This document shows positions 20,131 to 29,569 of a stretch of DNA of 46,977 nt, piece after piece. The position numbers and the translations under genes were made by a program. A model generated the notes under the pieces. It was not told where the DNA came from and made no database searches. It was given only the letters and a program-made list of their open reading frames with translations. The stretch's first letter is position 1. Every line of letters starts with the position of its first letter. The stretch lies in assembly GCA_024225195.1 (NCBI GenBank), contig JAAEMV010000419.1, positions 1 through 46,977 on the forward strand. Direction: 5' to 3'. This DNA comes from Planctomycetaceae bacterium (GTDB taxonomy: Bacteria > Planctomycetota > Planctomycetia > Pirellulales > Pirellulaceae).

Positions 20131-20313
20131 ATACTTTGATCCAATTGGTGTTTAGGTACGGGCTGAACTTAATTCGTGCCGCTTCGCACAATATCGTAAA
20201 AAAAATTCAGCGTTGCTGCAATTTACGATTTTTGGTGGTTAGTAAGTTTAACGGGTCAACGAGTGTGAAAGATACAGTTGGGATGATTTGGCGTGTAAAA
20301 ACACGACAAAACT

Positions 20314-22428
20314 CTAGTTTAATCCCATCTCTTTAATTAAGTGTTTCGCCCCGTACACCTTGTCGGTAATCCACAGTACGTACCGAATGTCGACTCCAAT
20401 GGAGCGGCTGTACTCGGTGTTCCAGGCAAAATCATTGATGGTGGCTTCAAACGCTCGATCGAAATTAACGCCGACAAGTTCACCCTTTCCGTTCAGTATC
20501 GGACTACCCGAGTTACCACCGGTCGTATCCGTGTCATACAGAATTGCAATTGGAATGTCTTTCAATTTTGGGTGCATGTAGGGGCCGAACTCCCGCTTTT
20601 CGGACATTTCTAATACTTTTTCGGGGGTGATGAATGGTGCGATACCCGTGGTTTTTGCAACCACGCCACTAAGGGTTGTTGCAGGTGATTTGTAAACTGC
20701 ATCCTCGGGTGAATATCCCCGAACGGTTCCGAATGTCAGGCGAAGTGTACCATTTGCATCAGGAACAAAGTCGGTATCTAAAAATTGTTGTTTTAAAGTG
20801 ATTAGTTCTCCATAGTAGAGGCCGAGTTGGCCGTCTCTGGCTTTGCTCGATTCTCGTAATTCAAGGTATTGAGGGTACAGTTTCACAATCAATTGGATGA
20901 ACGGATCCGAATTTGCTTTCAACTGTTCCGGAGTTTGATTCAGGCAGGTCTGCAGGAAGGTCGGATCTTTCAATTTAGTTTGCTTGTAAAGATCCTCCAG
21001 GACGAGTCCATCGAGTGCGGGAACTTCCATCTTGTCGTTCTTCATTTGATCGATTAGCTGAGCCAGTAGAGCTTGATCAACGTTCAGATTCAAATCCTTT
21101 TGGATCATCTTTAATCGAGAAATGGTTTGCGAAAAATTTCTATCCATATATGCCGACTCGCGTTCGAGATCCGGTTTTTGGCGTTCATGGGCGCCGTCGT
21201 AAATCGTAAATGCCAACCGCAGCAGTTGGCTGGTGCTTCGAAGGTTTTGGAAATTCGCTTCTTCGACGGCGGTCTCGCTCAACGTCTGGTAAACTGAATT
21301 GATGTTATCCAGTAACTGGCCGTATTTGGCTTTGCGAACGGGGTCGGCATCAATAAATGCCTGCAGTTTTTGTTCCTCAGCGGAACGCTTGGCAACAATT
21401 TGTTTACGCGTGAGACCCTTTAGCTGTCCGCGTGACCTTTTCTCTGTATTTGCAAGGCTCTTGATTCTGGAAAGTAGTGTCAGCGCGACAGCGCGATCTA
21501 GTTCGCCTGCTTTTTCCATCGTCTCGATCTGTCGTCCGTAGAGGTCAACAATGTACGGCAAGCGGACATCTTGTTCGAAGGATAAAAAGCTCGACGTTTT
21601 ATGCCTAGCCGTACGTCCAGGGTAGCCAAGCAGCATGACGTAATCACTTTCGTTAGCGCCTTGCGGAGCGACTTGGATAAATCGCTTGGGTTGGTAAGGC
21701 ACGTTGTCGGGCGAATAGTCAGCGGTTGAACCGTCGGGGGCAACGTAGGCTCTCATGAAGGAGAAGTCACCGGTGTGTCTCGGCCATTCCCAGTTGTCAA
21801 CGTCTCCCCCAAAATTGCCGATGGAGGATGGCGGGGCAAAAACAAGTCGGACGTCTTTAATGTAGGTGTACAGAAACAGAACGTAAGTTTTACCGGTAAA
21901 CATCTCGGCGACTTCCGCTCGAATGCCCGGGTTCTCTTCTTCGGCCCGTTTTTCGATTAATTTCCGCTTCCGCGAGATGGCTTTGCTGCGCTCGACAAAG
22001 GACATGTCAGCGTTAACGACGCTCAGAACTTGCTTGGAAACATCGGTAAAGGACTCTGTGACCCGAACCGTGTAACCAGCGGCGGGAATTTCAGTTGCTT
22101 TGGTTTTCGCTTGAAAGCCGTCTTTTAAATAGTCATTCTTCGTGGAACTGGCCGATTGGATGGCTCGATAGGCACAATGATGGTTGGTAATGATTAGCCC
22201 TTGCGGCGAAACAAAAGAGCCGGTGCAACCATTTACGCGACAGATTCCATCGATCAGGCAGGTTTCGTTGGGATTAAACAACTCCAGTGCGGTGAGCTGC
22301 AATCCTTTTTGGGATAAATTCAGCCTTGCGATTTCGCTAATCGGGTACATGCCCTCGTCGGAATGGACTTGCGAAGTAGCAAATAAAGAAAGTAACGCAA
22401 ACGTTATCAATTGATAAACTTGTTTCAT
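20314..22428 (-). CDS. S46-family dipeptidyl-peptidase (DPP11-like)
   Basis: A 704-residue exported serine exopeptidase that removes dipeptides from peptide N-termini, probably in the periplasm. A signal peptide spans about 1-23. The chymotrypsin-like triad can be placed: His84 in TNHHCAY, Asp209 in GGDVDNW, and Ser640 in GGNSGSP. Between His and Asp lies the alpha-helical cap that family members use to bind the peptide N-terminus. Arg658 follows as NFDR, 18 residues past the serine; that spacing matches the S1 arginine of DPP11, which prefers Asp or Glu, whereas DPP7 has glycine. Length is normal for the family. A hairpin lies in the leader. Confidence 0.93.
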   Translation of the reverse strand: MKQVYQLITFALLSLFATSQVHSDEGMYPISEIARLNLSQKGLQLTALELFNPNETCLIDGICRVNGCTGSFVSPQGLIITNHHCAYRAIQSASSTKNDYLKDGFQAKTKATEIPAAGYTVRVTESFTDVSKQVLSVVNADMSFVERSKAISRKRKLIEKRAEEENPGIRAEVAEMFTGKTYVLFLYTYIKDVRLVFAPPSSIGNFGGDVDNWEWPRHTGDFSFMRAYVAPDGSTADYSPDNVPYQPKRFIQVAPQGANESDYVMLLGYPGRTARHKTSSFLSFEQDVRLPYIVDLYGRQIETMEKAGELDRAVALTLLSRIKSLANTEKRSRGQLKGLTRKQIVAKRSAEEQKLQAFIDADPVRKAKYGQLLDNINSVYQTLSETAVEEANFQNLRSTSQLLRLAFTIYDGAHERQKPDLERESAYMDRNFSQTISRLKMIQKDLNLNVDQALLAQLIDQMKNDKMEVPALDGLVLEDLYKQTKLKDPTFLQTCLNQTPEQLKANSDPFIQLIVKLYPQYLELRESSKARDGQLGLYYGELITLKQQFLDTDFVPDANGTLRLTFGTVRGYSPEDAVYKSPATTLSGVVAKTTGIAPFITPEKVLEMSEKREFGPYMHPKLKDIPIAILYDTDTTGGNSGSPILNGKGELVGVNFDRAFEATINDFAWNTEYSRSIGVDIRYVLWITDKVYGAKHLIKEMGLN

Positions 22429-22453
22429 CGAAACTCTTTCAGAAAGATCATGT

Positions 22454-22489
22454 TGGAGCTGTCGCTGACGGGATTCCCGCCCTGCTCCA
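22454..22489. other. Nested inverted repeat in the leader of the S46 gene
   Basis: TGGAGC (22454-22459) pairs with GCTCCA (22484-22489) around an inner CGGG-ATT-CCCG hairpin (22469-22479). It lies 25 bases upstream of the S46 peptidase start on the minus strand, so it could shape the message or mark an operator in this divergent gap. Confidence 0.4.
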
Positions 22490-22651
22490 GTATGAAGAAC
22501 CTTTTAACCGCGCGGTAGTCCATTTCTGTTATTATTGAGGATTCCAGCATTCAATGCCGCGTGAGGCTTTGAAGAAATAATTCAAAAGCACATTTTGAGC
22601 GCTAAGCTACTGAGGTTTTTTTCGAGGTGTTGTACCAACCAATATTTGCCA

Positions 22652-24865
22652 ATGAAATTTGAAATGATGTTAAAAGCAATTTTTATAGCCGTGGTTGCCG
22701 TTTTTTTTCAGTATGAAATCAGCTTGGCGACAGAGTTTCCCGTTCAAGAGACCACCAACATTTCCAACGCCTCCAGCGAATCGCCGCAATCAGACGATTC
22801 CGAATTGCGTCAGTTCGTTGGTATTGAAAGGGCTTACTCTCAGCTTCGATTCAATCGCCCCATCTATCTAACGGGGGCTGGCGATGGGAGCGGACGGGTT
22901 TTTGTCGTCGAACAGGGAGGAGTAGTTCGCTGGTTTTCCCAAAAGGAAGAAAACCCAACGAGCCGAGTGTTCCTTGATATTAGCAAGCTCGTAAGTCGCC
23001 GTGGCAATGAGGAGGGGTTGATAGGTTTTGCGTTTCACCCTGATTTTAAAAACAATGGACAGCTTTTTTGCCACTATTCCTCGAACTCCCATCGGACAGG
23101 CGAAAAAGAAGTTGCGTCGAATGTGATTTCCAGGTTTACCGTTTCTGAAAATCCAAATCTCACGCTTCCAGATTCGGAAGAGATTCTTTTAACCGTTCCT
23201 CAGCCTTTTCCAAATCACAATGGCGGTGCGATGGCGTTTGGGAAGGACGGTTTCCTGTACTTTTCCCTCGGCGACGGTGGTTATAAAGATGACCCTCTCG
23301 GTAATGGGCAGAATTTAAAAACCATGCTTGGCGGAATCAATCGAATTGACATTGATTCTACGGATCTCCCCAAATCGTACCGTATCCCAAGTGATAATCC
23401 TTTTCTAAAGGTGAAGGGAGCGGCTCCCGAGCTTTACGCCAGCGGGTTACGAAACGTTTGGCGTTTTTCGTTTGACCGGAAAACGGGCGAACTTTGGGCG
23501 GCAGATGTTGGGCAGGCTCGAACCGAGGAAGTAAATATTATTCAAAAGGGGGGCAACTACGGATGGAATCGTTTTGAAGCTAATGAGGATTTCGCACTCA
23601 ATACGGCGATGGCTTCCCAGCCTCATATAGCTCCTGTTGCTACCTACGGTCATCAGTGGGGTGGTTCCATTACTGGAGGAAATGTCTACCGGGGAACCCG
23701 TTTCCCAGAGCTTGACGGGGCGTATTTCTTCGGCGATTACATGACAGGAAATCTTTGGAAAACCACCAAGGACACAGACGGGCGTTACGATACTAAGCTG
23801 GCTCGAAGAACGGGCCGAAGTATTGCTTCGTTCGGTGAGGACGATAAAGGCGAATTGTACCTGTTGAGTTTCGACGGTGGGATCTACCGTATTGTTGCGA
23901 CTTCCGAACCAGAAAATACGTTTGCTGATTGGCCTCAATGGTTGTCGGAAACGGGCTTGTTTGCCTCCATGAAAACAAAAGAGCCGGCAGCAGATTTAAT
24001 CCCCTATGAGGTGAATGCCCCGTTTTGGTCGGACAATGCCCAAAAATCCCGTTTCTTTCAGCTGCCCAAAGGTAGTCAACTGGCGTATCGGGAGTCAGGT
24101 AGCTGGGAAGTGCCCGTCGGTGCAACGGTGGTTAAGAATTTTCACGTCAAATCGAGGGGGAATTTGCGGATGTTCGAAACTCGTTTAATCAAACGAACGG
24201 AGAATGGCTGGGAAGCCGCTACTTACGTTTGGGACAAAAAGGGCGGCGACGCTGAGTTGTTAACCGGCGGCAAGCAATTTGAATATTGGAACTCATCGGT
24301 TGTGCACTCTTGGCACGCTCCGTCAGCGTCGGAATGTGCAAGTTGTCACGTGGATAGCGCGGGTTACGTATTGGGTTTGTCCACTCGACAGTTGAATCGC
24401 ACAGGGCAATCTGGAAAGCACCAACTTACCGAATGGGTGAGCAAGGGTATCCTCTCAGCACCGCCAGGAATTCAATGGGATGAGCAAGCGAAATTCTGTT
24501 CGCCGTACGATGATCAATTTTCGCTTGAGCAGAGATCTCGAGTGTGGCTGGATGTGAACTGTGCAATGTGTCATCGACCCGCCGGTTCCGGAAACGCGAC
24601 GATTGACTTGCAGTTTGATACGCCACTGGCAGAAACCAAAACGATTGGAGTTGTGCCCGCGCAGGGGGATCTTGGTATTGAAAACGCAAAAATCATTGCG
24701 AAGGGAAATCCAAACCAGTCACTATTGGTTCATCGTGTTGAGACGCTGGGGCAGGGGAGAATGCCGGGGTTGGGAAGTAACCGCATTGATACTCAAGCTG
24801 TCGAATTATTGGTTCAATGGATACAGCAGATGGCTGTTAACGATAAAAGCCCGAGCAATCGCTAA
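22652..24865 (+). CDS. Glucose/sorbosone dehydrogenase-like protein with C-terminal haem-binding CxxCH motifs
   Basis: A 737-residue exported protein. The signal peptide (MLKAIFIAVVAVFFQYEISLA) is followed by a six-bladed PQQ-dependent dehydrogenase propeller, recognisable from NHNGGAMAFGKDGFLYF, SLGDGG and GLRNVWRFSFDRKTGELW. The C-terminal third carries two c-type haem motifs, CASCH at 562-566 and CAMCH at 637-641, in a region that also contains LNRTG and MPGLG. That is the planctomycete fusion in which electrons would pass from the oxidised sugar or alcohol to bound haem. I chose ATG 22652 because it gives a proper signal; a TTG at 22595 is possible. Substrate is unknown. Confidence 0.88.
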   Translation: MKFEMMLKAIFIAVVAVFFQYEISLATEFPVQETTNISNASSESPQSDDSELRQFVGIERAYSQLRFNRPIYLTGAGDGSGRVFVVEQGGVVRWFSQKEENPTSRVFLDISKLVSRRGNEEGLIGFAFHPDFKNNGQLFCHYSSNSHRTGEKEVASNVISRFTVSENPNLTLPDSEEILLTVPQPFPNHNGGAMAFGKDGFLYFSLGDGGYKDDPLGNGQNLKTMLGGINRIDIDSTDLPKSYRIPSDNPFLKVKGAAPELYASGLRNVWRFSFDRKTGELWAADVGQARTEEVNIIQKGGNYGWNRFEANEDFALNTAMASQPHIAPVATYGHQWGGSITGGNVYRGTRFPELDGAYFFGDYMTGNLWKTTKDTDGRYDTKLARRTGRSIASFGEDDKGELYLLSFDGGIYRIVATSEPENTFADWPQWLSETGLFASMKTKEPAADLIPYEVNAPFWSDNAQKSRFFQLPKGSQLAYRESGSWEVPVGATVVKNFHVKSRGNLRMFETRLIKRTENGWEAATYVWDKKGGDAELLTGGKQFEYWNSSVVHSWHAPSASECASCHVDSAGYVLGLSTRQLNRTGQSGKHQLTEWVSKGILSAPPGIQWDEQAKFCSPYDDQFSLEQRSRVWLDVNCAMCHRPAGSGNATIDLQFDTPLAETKTIGVVPAQGDLGIENAKIIAKGNPNQSLLVHRVETLGQGRMPGLGSNRIDTQAVELLVQWIQQMAVNDKSPSNR

Positions 24866-24874
24866 GTAGATGGG

Positions 24875-25369
24875 TCAGAGTTGGGCGTCTACAATTTCCA
24901 GTAATAGCTTGAGCGTAAATTCCGCAAGGTCGAGATTGCCAGCAGCGTTTTTTATTTTAGGTGACATGCCGACAAGGTCATTGTTTACAAAGGCTTCGTA
25001 CATGGCACTTTGCAGGTTGGCATCAGCAATTTCAAGTTGTGTGATCGTAGTTTCGAAATCTGCCACCATGGACTCGGTAGAATTGAGATAGATCCACGGC
25101 ATTAGCTTTTGAGATATTAACTTGAGTTCGGAAAATCGCTGAAGCTGCGTGATTAGTGGTTCGAGATTCGGGAATATCTTCTGAGTGGAAAGCTGTGGAG
25201 ATATCGATAGTTTTTGTTTCTTAATGTCTTTAAAGGCCGACACATTGACGGAACGATTGACTGTAATATCGTTTGCATCGGGTGATTCAACGCCGTAGCC
25301 TGTGCCACATGCGAACAAGCACCAACATGCAAACGAGAAAACGTACCGCATTGTTAATGAATATTTCAT
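24875..25369 (-). CDS. Exported protein of unknown function, possibly a lipoprotein
   Basis: A 164-residue protein whose N-terminus is a hydrophobic export signal. The run CLFACG (C21) looks like a lipobox with Phe at -2, so lipidation is possible but not certain; ordinary cleavage near GYG is the alternative. The rest is mostly helical and lacks a known motif. It lies 66 bases after the large VWA gene at the end of the second MoxR operon, so it may be the last member of that operon. Confidence 0.62.
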   Translation of the reverse strand: MKYSLTMRYVFSFACWCLFACGTGYGVESPDANDITVNRSVNVSAFKDIKKQKLSISPQLSTQKIFPNLEPLITQLQRFSELKLISQKLMPWIYLNSTESMVADFETTITQLEIADANLQSAMYEAFVNNDLVGMSPKIKNAAGNLDLAEFTLKLLLEIVDAQL

Positions 25370-25434
25370 GGCGGTAACCTTTTTACTTTCAAACGGTGTC
25401 GGTTTGGAATGTGGAAGGAATGTCAGCGTATCGA

Positions 25435-27504
25435 TTAGATAAAGACTCGCCGGTTATAAACGATCCATTCCAGCGTCAGGGCGGCGAGGGCAAAAAACGC
25501 GAGCAATGTCCAGAAATCTCGACGGGCAGGTTCCCGGGTAGGATTTCCTTTAATCGCTTCATAACCAAGTTTGAGTTCGTCGCGGACTGCGATGTCGCTT
25601 TCCAAGCGGTCAAGCAGGTTCACGGCAAATAATTGGTCGACTTCTTTACTCCCTTTTTCACTGACGGAATAGATTCCCGTCTCTTCAGCTTGATTATAAA
25701 CAAAAGTCTTGTTGGGTTGTTGTTTAATTGACTGGTTCCTGCCTTTGGGGTTTTTAACGTCAATTTCTTCGTAAGGGTAACGCGGTTTAATCTTTACTGA
25801 ATTCCCCGGGCGGTTAGCACGAAGAGAATTGAAACGGGCACCGCTACCTAGGGTGCGGATAATGTTCTGCATGAAAAACGGGAAACTAGGTTTCTTGTGC
25901 CAGTCCGTGTTGTAAGGGGTGTCTCCATCTTCTTCGTATAAAATCATGGGAAACCCGACCACGATATCTTCAAATCCCGATCGCGGACCGATCGCAACGA
26001 CAGGGCCGTCGATGGATTCGACTAGACTCGTATTCCCTTTTGGTCCTTCAATGAGTTGGCCATTAAGAATCGAAACGCTTTGCATCTGTACATCAAACAT
26101 GACTGGATGTGAACTGTTTGTGTAAATGATGGGCGTGATCTCAAGATCTTTTGTAAATTTCCAGTCGTCACCAGGCGGCAGTGCGGCAAAGAAGACCGTG
26201 TTGCAGGCAGGCATTGTCTTCGGCGAACACTGGTCAAAGATCACTAAATCGTAAACGCCAAGTGCCGCATTCGTTTGGTACTCTTTGTCTTCGAGGAATT
26301 TGCGTTCGGCGAATTCAATGTTTGCGATCTTCTTGAGGCGGTCAGTCGAACTGGCAAGCTTGAGCGCGGGGTTGTAATCCGTAACGACTAAAATGTTGGT
26401 CAGTCGAGCAGGATTGAGCACGCAAAAAGCTTCATTATCGAGAAGGTATTCATCCGGTTCATCAATCTTAAATCGAATAGGGGCTGCAGATTCGAGGACT
26501 GCCGCCACAGTAGTAAGATCAAATTTAAGTGAGAGTCCACCGGGGGGAGATTGGTCGATGTCGGCGAGTCGGTCGTTCGCCCCGAGTGAAAGGTTGTCCT
26601 CGGAAATCTCCCGACCTGGAATCGTCACTGTATCAGCGTCGGTCAGTTGATCACCGATAAATAAAGAGACTCCTACTGTTTTCGGTTCGAATCCTGAGTT
26701 CTGCAATCGCACAAAAGCCTCGACCGAACCGCCAGTGTCAAGTTGGTCGTTTACCGAAAATGTAGTGATTCCAATGTTGCTTACAGGGGTCACCGCTCCC
26801 ACCGGTTGGTAGATGGTCGTCAATTCTCCAGGGGCATACTTGCTGACGTTCTTAATAGCACCATCACTAAAAATAAACATAGTAGCAGCAAGTGCATCGG
26901 CGACCTGAACGTCAGTGTTGCTGAATTTGTCACTCGTACGACCAGGATTAGCCAAACCAGTCGCAGCGATCAGAGCGCGATTAAGATCGCTCCCTTGTTG
27001 TGTCGCCTCGATCGACTTAACTTTCCGTTTTAAAGTACCCTTGTTTTTTGTATAGGATTGGTCGACGCCCTCAGTATCCGAGAAGCTAATCACCATTGCG
27101 GCGTCGCTCGATTTCATTCGGTCGATCAACGTGTAAATTTGATTTTTAGCTTCTTCCAGCCGCGTGATGCCGGTTTTGGTATCTGTCGCGCTCATACTGG
27201 CCGATTTATCGACTAAAAAAATGAATCGATCGCCGGCAAGCTCTTCACCGGTGCAACCTGGTCTCAAGCAGGCAATCATGAGGATTAAGACGACAAGTAA
27301 TTGGAGCCACAACAATAGGTTTTTACGCAAACGCTGCCAAATACTGTTAACGTGCATGTCTTCAACGGTTTTGGTCCAAAGATAAGTACTTGGAACCTCT
27401 AACGGTACTCGCCGAAGTTTTAAAAAGTAGAGTGACAGAATTAGAGGGGGAACAACCCCTAAGATCAGCCACTGATACCATGTCAGCATATTAATAAAAT
27501 TCAC
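25435..27504 (-). CDS. BatA-type VWA membrane protein of the second MoxR operon
   Basis: A 689-residue membrane protein. The N-terminal region (about 1-85) is the BatA/aerotolerance type with helices at about 11-28 and 62-82 separated by a basic stretch LKLRRVPLEVPS. A VWA domain follows, with the metal site DKSAS at 99-103. A long region (about 290-600) with beta-rich sequence and a GATase-like fold follows, and a final membrane helix near 665-684. It overlaps the DUF58 gene by four bases (ATGA), so it is translationally coupled. It is about twice the size of the BatA-like protein of the first operon and has no close VWA partner, so the two operons are built differently. Confidence 0.85.
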   Translation of the reverse strand: MNFINMLTWYQWLILGVVPPLILSLYFLKLRRVPLEVPSTYLWTKTVEDMHVNSIWQRLRKNLLLWLQLLVVLILMIACLRPGCTGEELAGDRFIFLVDKSASMSATDTKTGITRLEEAKNQIYTLIDRMKSSDAAMVISFSDTEGVDQSYTKNKGTLKRKVKSIEATQQGSDLNRALIAATGLANPGRTSDKFSNTDVQVADALAATMFIFSDGAIKNVSKYAPGELTTIYQPVGAVTPVSNIGITTFSVNDQLDTGGSVEAFVRLQNSGFEPKTVGVSLFIGDQLTDADTVTIPGREISEDNLSLGANDRLADIDQSPPGGLSLKFDLTTVAAVLESAAPIRFKIDEPDEYLLDNEAFCVLNPARLTNILVVTDYNPALKLASSTDRLKKIANIEFAERKFLEDKEYQTNAALGVYDLVIFDQCSPKTMPACNTVFFAALPPGDDWKFTKDLEITPIIYTNSSHPVMFDVQMQSVSILNGQLIEGPKGNTSLVESIDGPVVAIGPRSGFEDIVVGFPMILYEEDGDTPYNTDWHKKPSFPFFMQNIIRTLGSGARFNSLRANRPGNSVKIKPRYPYEEIDVKNPKGRNQSIKQQPNKTFVYNQAEETGIYSVSEKGSKEVDQLFAVNLLDRLESDIAVRDELKLGYEAIKGNPTREPARRDFWTLLAFFALAALTLEWIVYNRRVFI

Positions 27505-28415
27505 CGAACTAGTCCCCGCTGTCGAAGATAGCGAGAAACGAGACGGTCGACCGAGCGTTCGGTGCTGGTCATTGTGTAGACGATTCCGCGCCGAGAACTA
27601 AAGTCCCTTGCCTGCTCAATAAACGAAGCAAGTGTCTGCTTGTATCGATCAATCAATCGTTGACTAACACTAATTTCGGCAATGTCCTGGTCTTCGCAGT
27701 CGACCAGTTTAAGGTCGCCGTTGATATCGGGATCGATTTCTTCTTGGGATAGCACGTGGATTAAATAAATATCAAGATCTCTTGCTACCAGATATTTGAG
27801 AGCTTCTTCATAACCTGATTTGTCCATTAAATCAGTAATGAGTACCAGGATTCCTTTGCCTGTATTTCGCAAACAAAATGCCTTCACCGCTTCCGTCATG
27901 GTGACAGTAGATTTTGATTCCATGCGTTCGAGGTGATCGACGAGTTGCCATAGGCTAGACCGGCCACGGAGTGTCGGGGCATTACTATTACGAGATCCAT
28001 CGAGAGCTTCAATTTTAACTCGGTCAGCTCGGCAAAGACCAATGTAACCGAGGGCTCCGGCAAGCTGTTTGGCATACTGAAATTTAGTTGGGCTGCCGAA
28101 CTGCATCGAGGGGCTAACGTCGATCAGGGTGTAAAAGTGAAGATCCTCTTCTTCCATAAATAATTTTAGGAATAACTTGTCGAGTCGGGCGTACATATTC
28201 CAGTCAATAAACCGGAGGTCGTCTCCGGCGACGTAATTTCGAAAATCAGCGAACTCAACGCTCTGTCCTTTTCGTTTACTCCGTCGTTCACCTTTCATGC
28301 GTCCGCGAAATATCTTACGGCTCACGAGTTCCATCCGCTCTAATTGTGCTAAGAGGGCAGGGCTCAAGAGTGGTTCGTCTGATGAGTTCTTTTTTGAAGG
28401 GGCTACGTTGGCCAT
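27501..28415 (-). CDS. DUF58 domain protein (second copy)
   Basis: A 304-residue soluble protein with the DUF58 signature GDDLRFIDWNMYAR at 64-77 and a VWA-like first metal motif DVSPS at 99-103. A basic stretch at about 38-50 (GRMKGERRSKRKGQS) matches the usual start of the domain. It lies 45 bases after moxR and overlaps the next VWA gene by four bases. It is distinct from the DUF58 protein encoded near 5 kb. Confidence 0.92.
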   Translation of the reverse strand: MANVAPSKKNSSDEPLLSPALLAQLERMELVSRKIFRGRMKGERRSKRKGQSVEFADFRNYVAGDDLRFIDWNMYARLDKLFLKLFMEEEDLHFYTLIDVSPSMQFGSPTKFQYAKQLAGALGYIGLCRADRVKIEALDGSRNSNAPTLRGRSSLWQLVDHLERMESKSTVTMTEAVKAFCLRNTGKGILVLITDLMDKSGYEEALKYLVARDLDIYLIHVLSQEEIDPDINGDLKLVDCEDQDIAEISVSQRLIDRYKQTLASFIEQARDFSSRRGIVYTMTSTERSVDRLVSRYLRQRGLVR

Positions 28416-28460
28416 AGTTTACCGATGATCTAAGTGCGAAAAGGACTTCAAGAAGGTTGG

Positions 28461-29465
28461 TTAGTCTTCAATTTTTTGTGGAACCTGATCAAGGATTTCC
28501 AGGAGAACTTGATCGGAGGTGATGCCCTCCGCTTGCGCTTCAAAATTGGGAACGACACGATGCCTCATCGCGGGTAGATAGGCCCGGCGAATATCTTCAA
28601 AGCTGACGTTGAAACGTCCGGCTAACAATGCACGAACTTTCGATGCCAGCGCGACAGTCTGTGCGCCACGAGGACTTGCTCCCCAGCGAAGGTAGTCGTT
28701 GGTAACCTTCGGTGCGAATTCTCCCTCGGGGTGCGTGGCTAGATTCAAGCGAACGATATAGTCCTGAAGATGGTCTGCCAAAATAACTTTGCGAACGAGT
28801 TGTTGCCATTCTTGAATTTCCCGACCATCCATCACTGTGTCAGGTTGGATTGAGATTCCTTTCGTTGTCCGATCAAGAATCGTGGCCAGTTCTTCGCGGT
28901 TGGAGTAACCAACGACCAGCTTAAATAGGAAACGGTCCAGTTGAGCTTCGGGAAGCGGATAGGTTCCTTCTTGTTCGATGGGGTTTTGAGTTGCCAAAAC
29001 AAAGAACGGTTTGTCGAGAACGTAGCGGTTTCCGGCGACGGTGACGGTGCCTTCCTGCATCGTTTCGAGCATGGCCGACTGGGTTTTCGGGGTGGCGCGG
29101 TTGATTTCATCCGCGAGACAAATTTGGGTAAAAATAGGTCCTTTTTGGAATTGAAACTCTCGTCCGCCATCGGGAGTTTCAACAACCATGTTGGTCCCGA
29201 GAATATCAGCGGGCATAAGGTCCGGAGTGAACTGAATTCGATTGGATTGGAGGTTTAGGGCTTTCGAGAGCGTCGAAACCAAAAGCGTTTTACCCAAACC
29301 AGGTGCACCCTCAAGAAGGCAATGTCCGCCGATCATCATGCAAGTCAAAACGCCATGAATGATTTCATCATGTCCAACGATAACTTTTCCGATTTCATCT
29401 TTGATTTGCTGGTAGCGTTCGCGGAATTTCTCGGCTTGTTCCTGGAATTGCAATTCGTCGTTCAT
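28461..29465 (-). CDS. MoxR-family AAA+ ATPase (second copy)
   Basis: A 334-residue MoxR ATPase with Walker A GAPGLGKT at 53-60 and the Walker B/sensor stretch CLADEINRATPKTQ at 117-130; ATQNP follows. The glycine-lysine pair in Walker A differs from the AKT of the first MoxR. It is the second gene of the operon starting with the 1112-residue VWA protein, 104 bases downstream of it. Together with DUF58 and VWA partners it would act as a chaperone-like remodeller; targets are not known. Confidence 0.95.
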   Translation of the reverse strand: MNDELQFQEQAEKFRERYQQIKDEIGKVIVGHDEIIHGVLTCMMIGGHCLLEGAPGLGKTLLVSTLSKALNLQSNRIQFTPDLMPADILGTNMVVETPDGGREFQFQKGPIFTQICLADEINRATPKTQSAMLETMQEGTVTVAGNRYVLDKPFFVLATQNPIEQEGTYPLPEAQLDRFLFKLVVGYSNREELATILDRTTKGISIQPDTVMDGREIQEWQQLVRKVILADHLQDYIVRLNLATHPEGEFAPKVTNDYLRWGASPRGAQTVALASKVRALLAGRFNVSFEDIRRAYLPAMRHRVVPNFEAQAEGITSDQVLLEILDQVPQKIED

Positions 29466-29569
29466 AGTTTTCAGATTTCCTGAGAGCTAAATTATAATGT
29501 TGGGTTTGAATGTGTCGTAAATTGATTCGTCAAAATGGATTCGCCGGAGCACGCGGCTAAAGCAATTGG

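Noticed and set aside
22595..22651. TTG start for the sugar dehydrogenase gene
   Set aside because: The extra residues spoil the signal peptide; ATG at 22652 fits better.
26680..26700. tRNA-like GGTTCGAATCC box
   Set aside because: It lies inside the VWA gene, and no acceptor or anticodon stem can be built around it.
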